Notes: generated from the letters alone by a model not told the origin. A stretch of 51,865 bases of DNA from Aneurinibacillus thermoaerophilus (GCF_900099925.1 NZ_FNDE01000023.1:1-51865); one strand, 5' to 3'; shown: positions 28,904-38,945, counted from the first letter of the stretch. Numbers and translations: made by a program.

Positions 28904-30616
28904 ATGAGAAAATTGCCTAAAGTTGACGTAGTCATCGTCGGAGTAGGCTGGGCTGGGGGGATTATCGCTTCGGAACTGGCAAAAAATGGACTGAAAGTAG
29001 TTGGTCTGGAACGAGGAAAAGAGCGGAAAACAGAAGACTATTTCATGGTGCATGACGAATTGCGTTATGCCTACCGGTATGAATTAATGCAAGATCTTTC
29101 AAAAGAAACGATTACCTTTCGCAGCAACGAAAAAATCCGGGCGCTACCAATGCGACAGTACGGCTCTTTTTTAATTGGAAACGGTATCGGCGGCGCAGGC
29201 GTTCACTGGAACGGACAAACATACCGTTTTCTTCCTTATGATTTCGAGATTAAAAGCAAAACGATCGAGCGCTACGGTAAAAACAAAATCCCCAACGGCA
29301 TGACGATTCAAAACTGGGGTATTACATACGACCAACTGGAACCGTATTATGACAAATTTGAAAAAATGGCCGGAATTTCGGGAGAGGAAAACCCGTTGGC
29401 CGGAAAACGTTCCAGCAAATACCCAACTCCTCCCATGAAATCATCTCCGGCTATGAAGATGTTTATGGAAACGGCTAAAAAGATGAAGCTTCATCCTTAT
29501 ATCCTGCCATCGGCAAATTTGTCGCAGGCATATACAAACCCCGATGGAGTAGCACGTTCTGCCTGCCAGTATTGCGGATTTTGCGAACGGTTCGGCTGCG
29601 AATACGGAGCAAAAGCCGATCCGGTAGTAACCGTCATTCCTGTAGCCAAAAAAACCGGAAATTTCGAAATCCGTACCCACTCTTATGTCAGGCGTATTCT
29701 GCATAAAGGAAACAAGGCAATAGGAGTTATGTATACCGATGTCACGACAGGTGAAGAAATCGAACAACCAGCGGATATTGTTGTGATTGCGAGCTATGTG
29801 TTCAATAATGTCCGTTTATTGTTGAATTCCAAACTCGGGCGTCCGTACGACCCGGCAACAGGCAGAGGTGTCATCGGCAAAAATTACGCTTATCAAGTAA
29901 TGAGAGGAAATGCTATCGGATTTTTCGAAAACAAAGAGTTCAATACGTTTGCTGGAGCGGGCGCTCTTGGAGTAACGCTGGATGATTATAATGGAGACAA
30001 CTTCGACCATTCCGACTTAAAGTTTATTCATGGCGCAAGTATAAGCTTAACACAAACAGGGTTAAGACCTATCGCTAACAATCCAGTTCCTAAAGGTACA
30101 CCAAGCTGGGGGAAGGAATTTAAAAGGCAATCCATTAAGTATGCCAATCGTTCCTTAACTGTCGCCGCTCAGGGAGCTTCAATGCCTTTCAGGCATCACT
30201 TTCTTGATCTTGATCCTACATACAAAGACGTATTCGGTGATCCGCTAATTCGCATTACCTTCGACTTTGAAGAGCAGGACCGTCAATTGGCTCTCTTCCT
30301 CGCTACAAAGTGCGAAGAAATCTTGAAACAAATGGGCGCAGACCGCGTCGATGCCAATAAGGAATTAGGGCCATATGATATTGTGCCTTATCAGTCTACG
30401 CACAATACGGGTGGAGTCATCATGGGGGACAGCCCAGATTCTTCCGCCGTAAATAGTTATCTGCAAATGTGGGATGCCGAGAACGTATTCGTAGTAGGCG
30501 CTTCCGCATTCCCTCATAATAGCGGCTATAATCCTACCGGAACCGTTGGGGCTCTGTCCTACCGCGCGGCAGAAGGGATCCTCAAATATAGCAAAAAAGG
30601 CGGGCCAGTCGTATGA
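28904..30616 (+). CDS. GMC-family oxidoreductase (gluconate 2-dehydrogenase flavoprotein type)
   Basis: This 570-residue flavoenzyme has an N-terminal Rossmann FAD-binding motif (VIVGVGWAGGIIASELAKNG), a second GMC block (GNGIGGAGVHWNGQTYRF), a cluster of four Cys around CQYCGFCERFGC (about residues 224-235), and the C-terminal catalytic block with HNTGG and HNSGYNPTG. It has no signal peptide of its own, so export together with the Tat-signal-bearing subunit upstream is expected. The four-Cys cluster is seen in related dehydrogenases. The stop overlaps the tatA start by 4 bases. The likely reaction is oxidation of a sugar or sugar acid at the outer face of the membrane. Confidence 0.88.
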   Translation: MRKLPKVDVVIVGVGWAGGIIASELAKNGLKVVGLERGKERKTEDYFMVHDELRYAYRYELMQDLSKETITFRSNEKIRALPMRQYGSFLIGNGIGGAGVHWNGQTYRFLPYDFEIKSKTIERYGKNKIPNGMTIQNWGITYDQLEPYYDKFEKMAGISGEENPLAGKRSSKYPTPPMKSSPAMKMFMETAKKMKLHPYILPSANLSQAYTNPDGVARSACQYCGFCERFGCEYGAKADPVVTVIPVAKKTGNFEIRTHSYVRRILHKGNKAIGVMYTDVTTGEEIEQPADIVVIASYVFNNVRLLLNSKLGRPYDPATGRGVIGKNYAYQVMRGNAIGFFENKEFNTFAGAGALGVTLDDYNGDNFDHSDLKFIHGASISLTQTGLRPIANNPVPKGTPSWGKEFKRQSIKYANRSLTVAAQGASMPFRHHFLDLDPTYKDVFGDPLIRITFDFEEQDRQLALFLATKCEEILKQMGADRVDANKELGPYDIVPYQSTHNTGGVIMGDSPDSSAVNSYLQMWDAENVFVVGASAFPHNSGYNPTGTVGALSYRAAEGILKYSKKGGPVV

Positions 30617-30798
30617 TCAACAACATCGGGATTCCCGGTTTAATCCTTATCCTTATTATTGCGCTTATCGTTTTCGGACCGCAGAAACTGCCGCAAATCG
30701 GCCGCGGAGTCGGAGATGCGCTGCGCGAGTTCCGTCATTCAGCTAAAGGGATTCTCGAAGAGTCCACAGATATAGCTGACGAAAAGAAGAAAATATAA
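30613..30798 (+). CDS. tatA: Sec-independent translocase component TatA/TatE
   Basis: This 61-residue protein has a short N-terminal transmembrane helix (IGIPGLILILIIALIVFGPQ), the family FGPQKLP hinge, and an amphipathic helix followed by a charged tail (GRGVGDALREFRHSAKG). ATG overlaps the GMC gene stop by 4 bases (ATGA), so it is translationally coupled to its presumed cargo. tatC is not in the window. Confidence 0.93.
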   Translation: MINNIGIPGLILILIIALIVFGPQKLPQIGRGVGDALREFRHSAKGILEESTDIADEKKKI

Positions 30799-30803
30799 AT
30801 ATA

Positions 30804-30841
30804 AAAAGCAGTCCTTGTTTATGGTTCAAGGACTGTTTTTC
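30804..30841 (+). terminator. Rho-independent terminator of the gdh-like operon
   Basis: CAGTCCTTG pairs with CAAGGACTG around a short loop, followed by five T, 6 bases after the tatA stop. Confidence 0.88.
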
Positions 30842-30852
30842 TTTACAACTTC

Positions 30853-30990
30853 ATACCTGATTGATCCTCCGCTTAATTTCGCGAACAATTCCAGTGAGTT
30901 ATCCTTCCATCTCTTCCATATTACTAGAAATGTTCTACATCTCCTGAGATAAAGTTTCCAAATTTTTGATGTTAAGAAATGGGAGTAGAT
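30853..30990 (-). pseudogene. Possible decayed coding remnant
   Basis: In one minus-strand frame the sequence reads LNIKNLETLSQEM, stop, NISSNMEEMEG, stop, LTGIVREIKRRINQV, stop. The protein-like composition interrupted only by single stop codons suggests a degraded helical or coiled-coil gene. There is no recognisable start and I do not know the family. Confidence 0.25.
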
Positions 30991-31017
30991 TATATATAAT
31001 AATGATCAATGTATAAC

Positions 31018-31053
31018 AAAAAACCAGCCATTAGACCGGGGTCATTAGGCTGG
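31018..31053 (-). terminator. Rho-independent terminator of the coiled-coil gene
   Basis: On the minus strand CCAGCC...GACC pairs with GGTC...GGCTGG, followed by TTTTTTGTT. It lies directly after the coiled-coil gene stop. Confidence 0.85.
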
Positions 31054-31054
31054 A

Positions 31055-31522
31055 CTATTGTTTATTTGACGATTCTTCTAATTTTCTTACTTTCGGCTTT
31101 AAGCGAAGCGTTTCTTCAAAAGCTGAGGTAGCATATTCTTTGCTTAAGATCACTTCTTCTTTAAGTTCTTCCACATTCCCATTCAATACGCCTACACTGT
31201 TAATCAGTTGTACAATCATATCAGTATGTTGTCGTTGAGTATGCTTAATTTCTTTTATTTCTTGTTCTAGCTGTTGTTGTTCATTTCTAATTTCTTTTAC
31301 TTCTTGTCTAATCTCTTTTACTTCTTGGCTCAACTGCTGTTGAGCATGCTTGATTTCTTTTACTTCTTGGCTTAACTGCTGTTGAACATGCTTGATTTCT
31401 TTTACTTCTTGGCTCAACTGCTGTTGAACATGCTTAATTTCTTTTACTTCTTGATCAAACCGCTGTTGTCCTTTCTCAATCGACTCTAGCTTAGATATGA
31501 TTTCCTTAAGCATTCCCTCCAT
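31055..31522 (-). CDS. Coiled-coil repeat protein, function unknown
   Basis: This 155-residue protein is almost entirely coiled coil. Three to four tandem 14-residue units of the form QQLSQEVKEIKHVQ occupy about residues 25-85, followed by shorter related units and an Ile/Val-containing C-terminal helix (HTDMIVQLINSVGVLNGNVE). There is no signal peptide or membrane segment. The repeat at DNA level has a 42-base period. GAGGTG lies 6 bases before ATG 31522; an in-frame GTG at 31531 overlaps that site. Similar proteins are scattered in Bacillales, and repeat number often varies by slippage. It is monocistronic with its own terminator. Confidence 0.7.
   Translation of the reverse strand: MEGMLKEIISKLESIEKGQQRFDQEVKEIKHVQQQLSQEVKEIKHVQQQLSQEVKEIKHAQQQLSQEVKEIRQEVKEIRNEQQQLEQEIKEIKHTQRQHTDMIVQLINSVGVLNGNVEELKEEVILSKEYATSAFEETLRLKPKVRKLEESSNKQ
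31300..31455. repeat. 42-bp tandem repeat array inside the coiled-coil gene
   Basis: Units beginning TTTCTTTTACTTCTTGGCT on the plus strand recur every 42 bases (about 31313, 31355, 31397 and a diverged copy at about 31439). Two units are nearly identical, indicating recent duplication. Confidence 0.75.
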
Positions 31523-31654
31523 ACTGCTCACCTCACTTTTTTATATTATATCATGAAAAAACAAAAAATTAGGTAACAAAAGCTGTGAAATCCAATATAT
31601 TACATAATTGTATTTTACATTTTATTATATCATATTTTTACATGAAAAAATGGC

Positions 31655-31690
31655 TAAAAAAAGCCAAAGCAACAACACGCTTTGGCTTTC
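31655..31690 (-). terminator. Rho-independent terminator of glpD
   Basis: A perfect 11-bp stem, AAAGCCAAAGC (31660-31670) with GCTTTGGCTTT (31679-31689), is followed on the minus strand by a T-run. Confidence 0.9.
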
Positions 31691-31723
31691 GTACTAGTCA
31701 TAACTATGCTATTATGTGGAAAT

Positions 31724-33394
31724 CTAAGCTTCATTCTCCTGCGGTACTACCGCATCATGCATAAGTTGTTCCAAACGTGCGCGGTGACGAGCCGTCTCTT
31801 CTTCCGTCCAGCCCAGTTTCCGGGCCATGTAAGCGATAACCGGCTCTTTCCACCTTTCTACCCAACGAATATCAAAGTATAGCGCTCCGGTACGACGAAC
31901 GAAGTAATCTTCTGGTGTTGTGGCCATTTCAGCTTCGATAGCATACACAAGTGAACCAAAAACGTCTTTTGGCAAACCGGAAGCTTCCGCTTCTGCTTGA
32001 CGCTCACGGATAATCTCATAAATACAGTCTATATTTGAACCGTAACGACGCGTCAGCTTATCCGCTTCTTTCGTCGATAAGCCCACTTGAACTCCTTCTC
32101 CGGTTTTCTGACGTACGAACGCTCCAAAATTATCCGAGCCGCCCACATCGCCTCCTGACAGACGAATTTTGTCGGTGGTACACCCCGGATATGAGCCGTA
32201 CCCTTCTTCTTTAAGCTGAGACGCAACCAAATCAACAATGCGCTCCGCCATTTTACGGTATCCGGTTAGCTTCCCGCCGGCAATGGACAGAAGACCAGAT
32301 TCAGAAATAAAAATTTCATCTTTACGTGAAAGCTCAGAAGGGGACTTGCCCTCTTCATGAATAAGCGGACGCAAACCAGCCCAGCTTGATTCCACGTCTT
32401 CCTTAGTTAGCTTCAACGTTGGGAACATAAAATTTGCGGCCCGCAAAATGTAATCGCGATCTTCCGTCGTCATTTTCGGGTTGGCAATATCGCCATGGTA
32501 ATCTGTATCCGTCGTCCCTACATACGTTTTTCCATCGCGCGGAATCGCAAATACCATGCGCCCATCCGGTGTATCAAAGTATACCGCCTGGCGCAGTGGG
32601 AACCGCTTGCCATCGATAACAAGGTGAACACCTTTCGTAAGGTGCAGACGCTTCCCTTTTTTCGAACCATCAATTTCGCGAACTTTGTCCACCCACGGAC
32701 CGGCAGCATTCACCACTTTTTTCGCACGAATATCGTGCTTTGTGCCGGTTATTTGATCTACAGCGACAACACCTACCACCTTACCATTTTCATATAACAA
32801 ATCCTGTACCTTAACATAATTTACAGCCTGTGCACCGAGACGCACCGCTTCTTTCATCACTTCAATCGTCAGGCGTGCATCATCGGTACGATACTCCACA
32901 TAGTACCCGCCGCCTTTGAGTTTGTCTGTGCGGAGCAACGGCTCTTTCTTCAATGTTTCTTCTTTACTCAGCATTACGCGGCGTTCGCTCTTTTTGACAC
33001 CGGCTAACGTATCATAAACACGCAATCCAATGGAAGTAGCAAACTTACCGTACGTGCCTCCTTCAATCATCGGAAGAAGCATCCACTCCGGTGTAGTAAC
33101 ATGCGGAGCATTCTCATACACGATGGCTCTCTCTTTACCAACTTCAGCCACCAGCTTAAATTCCAGCTGTTTCAAATAACGCAGACCCCCGTGTACCAGC
33201 TTGGTGGAACGGCTGGACGTTCCAGCTGCGAAATCTTGCATTTCCAAAAGCGCTGTTTTCATACCGCGCGCTTGCGCATCCAGCGCAATGCCGGCTCCTG
33301 TAATGCCGCCACCGATGACAAGCACATCGAATGACTGTCCCTCCATATCGCGCAAAATTTCCTGACGGTTCATGCTCGAAAACGTATAGCTCAT
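31724..33394 (-). CDS. glpD: Aerobic glycerol-3-phosphate dehydrogenase
   Basis: This 556-residue membrane-associated flavoenzyme oxidises glycerol-3-phosphate to dihydroxyacetone phosphate. It has an N-terminal FAD-binding motif (VLVIGGGITGAGIALDAQAR), the block SRSTKLVHGGLRYLKQ, and the C-terminal DAO_C domain. ATG 33394 is chosen with AGGAG upstream; the frame is open to 33538, but that part lies in the GlpP leader. It is preceded by a sigma-A promoter and an intrinsic terminator that GlpP would bypass. It closes the glp gene cluster. Confidence 0.96.
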   Translation of the reverse strand: MSYTFSSMNRQEILRDMEGQSFDVLVIGGGITGAGIALDAQARGMKTALLEMQDFAAGTSSRSTKLVHGGLRYLKQLEFKLVAEVGKERAIVYENAPHVTTPEWMLLPMIEGGTYGKFATSIGLRVYDTLAGVKKSERRVMLSKEETLKKEPLLRTDKLKGGGYYVEYRTDDARLTIEVMKEAVRLGAQAVNYVKVQDLLYENGKVVGVVAVDQITGTKHDIRAKKVVNAAGPWVDKVREIDGSKKGKRLHLTKGVHLVIDGKRFPLRQAVYFDTPDGRMVFAIPRDGKTYVGTTDTDYHGDIANPKMTTEDRDYILRAANFMFPTLKLTKEDVESSWAGLRPLIHEEGKSPSELSRKDEIFISESGLLSIAGGKLTGYRKMAERIVDLVASQLKEEGYGSYPGCTTDKIRLSGGDVGGSDNFGAFVRQKTGEGVQVGLSTKEADKLTRRYGSNIDCIYEIIRERQAEAEASGLPKDVFGSLVYAIEAEMATTPEDYFVRRTGALYFDIRWVERWKEPVIAYMARKLGWTEEETARHRARLEQLMHDAVVPQENEA

Positions 33395-33453
33395 GTTTGT
33401 TTCACTCTCCTGTATATAGTATGGACGCAAAACAACTTGCTTATCTCTTCCAT

Positions 33454-33519
33454 AAAACAAAAAACCACAACATGATCCTTTTTCAACAAAGGATCTGCTG
33501 TGGTCTTCTCCTATTCTCC
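33454..33519 (-). promoter_or_regulatory. GlpP-type antitermination leader of glpD
   Basis: On the minus strand GGAGAATAGGAGAAG (33519-33505) directly precedes a terminator stem (33504-33464, ACCACAGCAGATCC paired with GGATCATGTTGTGGT) followed by TTTTTTGTTTT. A similar GGAGAACAGGAG-stem arrangement precedes glpF. In B. subtilis GlpP bound to glycerol-3-phosphate prevents termination at such leaders. Confidence 0.8.
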
Positions 33520-33557
33520 GACCAATATTAACTTCCACGTTAACTCTACATTATTTA

Positions 33558-33586
33558 GTATAACACGCTTTTTCTTCTCCAGCAAC
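33558..33586 (-). promoter_or_regulatory. glpD promoter (sigma-A)
   Basis: The minus strand shows -35 TTGCTG (33581-33586), a 17-base spacer and -10 TATACT (33558-33563), about 40 bases upstream of the antitermination leader. Confidence 0.7.
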
Positions 33587-33600
33587 CAAAGGTAAAAGGA

Positions 33601-35121
<1,521 letters not shown>

Positions 35122-35144
35122 TTATGCCAATGTTTTTTTGTATT

Positions 35145-35855
35145 CTAAGTTAGAAAAAATACCTTGTAAAACAATGCACCGAGCCCCCCACCAATAATAG
35201 GCCCTATAACCGGAATCCAGGCATATCCCCAATTCGAGCTACCTTTGCCAGCAATAGGCAAAAGGAAATGCGCCAAGCGCGGGCCAAAATCACGTGCTGG
35301 ATTAATCGCGTATCCTGTTGTTCCACCAAGTGAAAGACCAATGCTAACAATGAGAAATCCTACGATAAGCGGATTCAGGCCATCAGCAAACTTGTTGGCA
35401 CCAATTGCTAAAATGCCCAGCACAAGTATGAATGTTCCGATAATTTCACTGATTAAATTCGACAGCCGATGCGGAATGGCCGGGTCCGTCGCAAAAACAC
35501 CCAGTTTCGCCGCCGGGTCTTCGGTCGCTTTCCAGTGCGGAAAATAATGCAGCCATACTACTACCGCTCCCAAAAATGCGCCAATGAGTTGAGCCGCAAT
35601 GTACATCGGCACATCTGACCATGAAAACTGCCCAATGATAGCCAAAGCAATAGTCAGCGCTGGATTCAAATGCGCTCCGCTAATCCCACCAACCGCATAA
35701 GCGGCGATAGCGACAGCCAATCCCCATCCCAATGTAATAACAATCCAGCCGGAGTTGTGCGCTTTTGATTTGTTAAGCACTACTCCGCCTACAACACCGT
35801 TGCCTAAAATGATCAAAATCATGGTACCTATTACTTCTCCTAAAAAAGGCGACAT
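35145..35855 (-). CDS. glpF: Glycerol facilitator (aquaglyceroporin)
   Basis: This 236-residue channel of the MIP family has six transmembrane helices and both half-helix motifs: HLNPALT and AINPARDFGPR. The Asp after the second NPA-R motif is typical of glycerol-conducting members. It is the first gene of the glpF-glpK transcript, behind a GlpP-type leader, a sigma-A promoter and a candidate CcpA site. Confidence 0.95.
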   Translation of the reverse strand: MSPFLGEVIGTMILIILGNGVVGGVVLNKSKAHNSGWIVITLGWGLAVAIAAYAVGGISGAHLNPALTIALAIIGQFSWSDVPMYIAAQLIGAFLGAVVVWLHYFPHWKATEDPAAKLGVFATDPAIPHRLSNLISEIIGTFILVLGILAIGANKFADGLNPLIVGFLIVSIGLSLGGTTGYAINPARDFGPRLAHFLLPIAGKGSSNWGYAWIPVIGPIIGGGLGALFYKVFFLT

Positions 35856-35887
35856 CCTCTATTCTCCCTCCTTTAATTCACGGCAGA

Positions 35888-35953
35888 AAACAAAAATCCA
35901 CAGTAAATAACCCTATAAAGCTATAGGGAATTACTGTGGATCTCCTGTTCTCC
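35888..35953 (-). promoter_or_regulatory. GlpP-type antitermination leader of glpFK
   Basis: On the minus strand GGAGAACAGGAG (35953-35942) precedes a stem ATCCACAGTAA paired with TTACTGTGGAT (35941-35896), with an inner CCCTATA/TATAGGG stem, followed by TTTTTGTTTT. The layout is the same as in the glpD leader. Confidence 0.8.
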
Positions 35954-35978
35954 ATCACGATAATTAACCTGTGTTTTT

Positions 35979-36007
35979 ATTAAAACAGAAAAAGAAAACG
36001 CTGTCAA
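35979..36007 (-). promoter_or_regulatory. glpFK promoter (sigma-A) with candidate cre site
   Basis: The minus strand shows a perfect -35 TTGACA (36002-36007), a 17-base spacer and -10 TTTAAT (35979-35984). TGACAGCGTTTTCT (36006-35993) overlaps the -35 and matches the CcpA consensus TGWAANCGNTNWCA at all but two positions, suggesting glucose repression as for B. subtilis glpFK. Confidence 0.7.
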
Positions 36008-36021
36008 TATGCACATAATAT

Positions 36022-36062
36022 AAATCATCCGCTTTTCTTGCATGTGGAAAAACGGATGATTT
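36022..36062 (-). terminator. Terminator of glpT
   Basis: AAATCATCCG pairs with CGGATGATTT around an A/T-rich loop, just after the glpT stop. The T-tail is weak. Confidence 0.6.
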
Positions 36063-36080
36063 GCTTGTCTTTCTATTCCG

Positions 36081-37427
36081 TTAGTGTTTTACTTTTCCGG
36101 TATTCCATGTTAATGCCAAGAAGAAGATAGAAAGCAAGCATGCGGCGATAAGCATGATAAATCCTCCGTCCCAGCCAAACAAATCCACGGTATATCCCAT
36201 TACAGCATTTGCAAAAGTGGCACCTATCAAGTAGCCGAAAAGCCCAGTAAGTCCTGCAGCGGTACCTGCCGCTTTTTTAGGAGCCAAGTCAAGGGCATGG
36301 AGTCCGATTAACATCACGGGACCATAAATGAGAAAACCTATACTAATAAGAGCAATATTATCAATAAGCGGATTGCCCGGCGGGTTTACCCAATAAACAA
36401 TTACCGCAAGCAATACGCCCACCATAAACAAAATGCCTGCCGGCGCCCGGCGCCCTTTAAACAGACGGTCACTCATCCAGCCACATAACAGCGTTCCGGG
36501 TATGCCCGCATACTCATAAAGAAAATAAGACCAGCGAGAATTATCGTGACTGAATCCTTTAGCCTCAGTGAGATAAGTAGGAGCCCAGTCCACTACCCCA
36601 TAGCGAACAAAGTACACAAACACATTAGCCAGCGCAATAAACCATAAAAATTTATTATTTAATACATACTTAAATAAAATTTCTTTAGCGGTAAGCTCTT
36701 TTTCTCTATCCTGAACTTTATCCTTATCATCAGGATACTCATTTTTATATTCCTCAATCGGGGGCAACCCAACCGATTGCGGGGTATCACGTAACGTCAT
36801 AATAACGTATATACCGATTAAAACGGCAATAATGCCAGGGAAAAAGAAAATACTTTTCCATGTAGCAAACAATAAAATGCCCAATCCGACAAGCGGACCT
36901 GTAATACCGCCCCCTACATTGTGGGCAACATTCCAAATCGACATCTTCGTTCCCCGCTCGCTAATCGAGAACCAGTGTACCATCGTTCGTCCGCTTGGAG
37001 GCCATCCCATTCCCTGAAACCAGCCATTAATAAACATTAAAACAAACATAATAGCAATGCTTGACGTTAAAAAAGGTACCGTACCGAACAAAATATTCAG
37101 CACCCCGGACAAAATAAGGCCCGTTGCAAGAAAATAACGCGGATTGCATCGGTCAGACACAATTCCCATCACAAATTTGCTGATACCATAAGCAATAGAT
37201 ACGGCCGAAAGTACAAGCCCAAGCTCACCCTTGGAAAATCCCTGTTCTGTAAAGTACGGAATAGCCAATGAAAAGTTTTTTCTTACCAGATAATAACCAG
37301 CATACCCGATAAAAATTCCCAAAAATACTTGCAGCCGAAGCCGACGATACGTCGCATCAATTTTATCGGCTGGCAATCGCTCAATATGAGGAGCAGGACG
37401 ATAAAGGTTAACAATTTTCTGCCACAT
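36081..37427 (-). CDS. glpT: Glycerol-3-phosphate transporter GlpT
   Basis: This 448-residue major facilitator antiporter takes up glycerol-3-phosphate in exchange for phosphate. It has about twelve transmembrane helices. The organophosphate:phosphate antiporter pattern is visible in [19 protein letters not shown], the block [20 protein letters not shown] and the central charged loop (about residues 215-245). B. subtilis glpT is co-transcribed with glpQ; no glpQ is present here. A leader terminator and a promoter with a cre-like site lie upstream, and glpP is the next gene. Confidence 0.94.
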   Translation of the reverse strand: MWQKIVNLYRPAPHIERLPADKIDATYRRLRLQVFLGIFIGYAGYYLVRKNFSLAIPYFTEQGFSKGELGLVLSAVSIAYGISKFVMGIVSDRCNPRYFLATGLILSGVLNILFGTVPFLTSSIAIMFVLMFINGWFQGMGWPPSGRTMVHWFSISERGTKMSIWNVAHNVGGGITGPLVGLGILLFATWKSIFFFPGIIAVLIGIYVIMTLRDTPQSVGLPPIEEYKNEYPDDKDKVQDREKELTAKEILFKYVLNNKFLWFIALANVFVYFVRYGVVDWAPTYLTEAKGFSHDNSRWSYFLYEYAGIPGTLLCGWMSDRLFKGRRAPAGILFMVGVLLAVIVYWVNPPGNPLIDNIALISIGFLIYGPVMLIGLHALDLAPKKAAGTAAGLTGLFGYLIGATFANAVMGYTVDLFGWDGGFIMLIAACLLSIFFLALTWNTGKVKH

Positions 37428-37550
37428 ATTCTTGTCCCTTCCTTTCTCTTGTTATAGTTTTTATAATCTGCAAATAAAGTATGAATAAAATAAGCAAATC
37501 TCTTGGGAATCCCTCCTTTTCATTGCCAAAGGTATAGTCTTCGGCATCAC

Positions 37551-37628
37551 AAAATAAAAAAAACCATAAAAAACATAAGAAGGAAGAAATACCTTCATGT
37601 TTTTTATGGTTTTTTTCTCAAAATCTCC
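37551..37628 (-). promoter_or_regulatory. GlpP-type antitermination leader of glpT
   Basis: On the minus strand GGAGATTTTGAGAA (37628-37615) precedes a long A/T-rich stem, AAACCATAAAAAACAT paired with ATGTTTTTTATGGTTT (37612-37561), followed by eight T. The conserved purine-rich element is weaker than in the glpD and glpF leaders, but position and stem fit. Confidence 0.65.
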
Positions 37629-37678
37629 AACCAAATTCGCCTATTAACTTCTAGCAATGATTTTATGTCTGTAGGTCC

Positions 37679-37717
37679 AATATATCATATCAACAAAAAA
37701 TTGTGAATGCGTTTTCT
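37679..37717 (-). promoter_or_regulatory. glpT promoter (sigma-A) with candidate cre site
   Basis: The minus strand shows -35 TTCACA (37702-37707), a 17-base spacer and -10 TATATT (37679-37684). AGAAAACGCATTCA (37717-37704) overlaps the -35 and differs from the CcpA consensus at two positions. Confidence 0.6.
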
Positions 37718-37734
37718 TCAAATTTTGTATTCTT

Positions 37735-38301
37735 TTAAAGTGGATTGGCTAGGAAGTGATTCCAAATTTCTTTGCGCGATGTAGTGACCGCAATAGCTCC
37801 TCCGCTTAAAGCCAATTCCGCATCTCGGATCGTACGGATTAGACCTCCGGCTAGTACGGGAATTTTTACCCTCTCATAAATTTCAGAAATAATATGAGGC
37901 ATCACGCCAGGCAATACTTCAATATAATCGGGCTGCGTCTGTTCTACCAATCGGTAACTTGTTTCCAACGCGGTAGTATCTAGGAGAAAGAAACGCTGAA
38001 CAGCAAGCACTTTATTTTTCTTTGCAGTCAGTACGGCACTTTTACGCGTGGAAATGACGCCAGCCGGTTTGATTTCCCGGCACAAAAATTCCGTGGCATA
38101 TTCATCGTTTCGCAGTCCTTGGATTAAATCGACATGCACCAGCATCTTTTTGTTATGCCTTCTGGCCGTTTCCACGATACTTTTGAGCTGACCAATGTGA
38201 CTGTCCAGCAATACCATATATTCAAAGGGGCTTTGCAACAGCAATTCAAAATCCTTCATCTGGCGAATAGCAGGTAATACCTTCTGGTTGCAGAAGCTCA
38301 C
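37735..38301 (-). CDS. glpP: Glycerol-3-phosphate responsive antiterminator GlpP
   Basis: This 188-residue protein of the GlpP family has a TIM-barrel-like fold, with blocks MVLLDSHIGQLKSIVETARR, LVHVDLIQGLRNDEYATEF, KPAGVISTRKSAVLTAKK, PDYIEVLPGVMPHII and PVLAGGLIRT. In B. subtilis GlpP binds glycerol-3-phosphate and then the leader mRNA of glpFK, glpD and glpTQ, preventing early termination. All three leaders occur just downstream here. The start is GTG 38301 with GAGGTGTGAAAGG upstream. It is the regulator of the whole cluster 31724-37427. Confidence 0.93.
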   Translation of the reverse strand: MSFCNQKVLPAIRQMKDFELLLQSPFEYMVLLDSHIGQLKSIVETARRHNKKMLVHVDLIQGLRNDEYATEFLCREIKPAGVISTRKSAVLTAKKNKVLAVQRFFLLDTTALETSYRLVEQTQPDYIEVLPGVMPHIISEIYERVKIPVLAGGLIRTIRDAELALSGGAIAVTTSRKEIWNHFLANPL

Positions 38302-38460
38302 GACCTTTCACACCTCATTCCGCAAACTATGTTGCACACATTTTAGCATAAACATTCATTATTTCAAATATTATCCCTCTGTACCTATATTCACCCGTTC
38401 GATTCGTCAAAATATGCAGTATAAAAGCATACTCTTCTTCGCACGCTAAGATAAGCGGAG

Positions 38461-38724
38461 ATGTTAACAGCGAGCAAACAAACCCATATATTTGTTAACC
38501 AAGACGAATTGCTGAAAGCCTGGAATCGAACCTTACCTTCCACCTTTGACAAGACCGACAAAGTCGAATGTACATTACTAAGCATTAAACGGCAAGGACT
38601 TTCGGTTGAACAGACGCCGGATATCCACGATCTCTCAAAAGATTATATGCGCAATACTCACGAATGCGCCCAAACTCTTCATCCTCTAGCCAATTCGCAA
38701 CTAAGAAAGAGGGGTTATACATGA
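38461..38724 (+). CDS. Hypothetical protein, first of two coupled small genes
   Basis: This 87-residue ORF (MLTASKQTHIFVNQDELLKA at the start) has no signal peptide or membrane segment and no family I recognise. A purine-rich GCGGAG lies immediately before the ATG, too close for an ideal ribosome-binding site, so the start is weakly supported. Its stop overlaps the start of the next ORF by four bases (ATGA), suggesting a two-gene operon that ends at the terminator at 38899. Confidence 0.45.
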   Translation: MLTASKQTHIFVNQDELLKAWNRTLPSTFDKTDKVECTLLSIKRQGLSVEQTPDIHDLSKDYMRNTHECAQTLHPLANSQLRKRGYT

Positions 38725-38873
38725 AAAATAAAGGAAGATTAAAAACAGATAAAAATCTTCAGAATGTGGTCAAGGATCTTGAACAAGTTAAAGTCAATAG
38801 TTTCCACGCCACACAAATCCAACAAGATACAAATGATCGCCGGCATCAAGATGCATTAAATCATGAAGAATAA
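38721..38873 (+). CDS. Hypothetical protein, second of two coupled small genes
   Basis: This 50-residue hydrophilic ORF (MKNKGRLKTDKNLQNVVKDL at the start, HQDALNHEE at the end) has a good ribosome-binding site GAGGGG 6 bases before the ATG, and a terminator follows 26 bases after the stop. It is rich in Asn, Gln, Asp and Lys. Size and composition recall small spore-associated proteins of Bacillales, but I do not recognise the family. Confidence 0.55.
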   Translation: MKNKGRLKTDKNLQNVVKDLEQVKVNSFHATQIQQDTNDRRHQDALNHEE

Positions 38874-38898
38874 TACTACCGGACAGAACCTGAACCAT

Positions 38899-38945
38899 AA
38901 CCCGAATAATGGACACTTTAAAACAGCCCGTTGTTCGGGTTTTTT
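38899..38945 (+). terminator. Rho-independent terminator
   Basis: ACCCGAATAAT pairs with the CGTTGTTCGGGT arm (two G-U pairs) and is followed by a T-run. Confidence 0.8.

Noticed and set aside
31055-31522. Coiled-coil gene as a methyl-accepting chemotaxis protein or phage tail fibre
   Set aside because: It has no membrane segment, signalling hairpin or phage neighbours; only a generic coiled coil can be supported.
33395-33538. N-terminal extension of glpD
   Set aside because: This stretch is the antitermination leader with a terminator stem; the internal ATG has a good ribosome-binding site.
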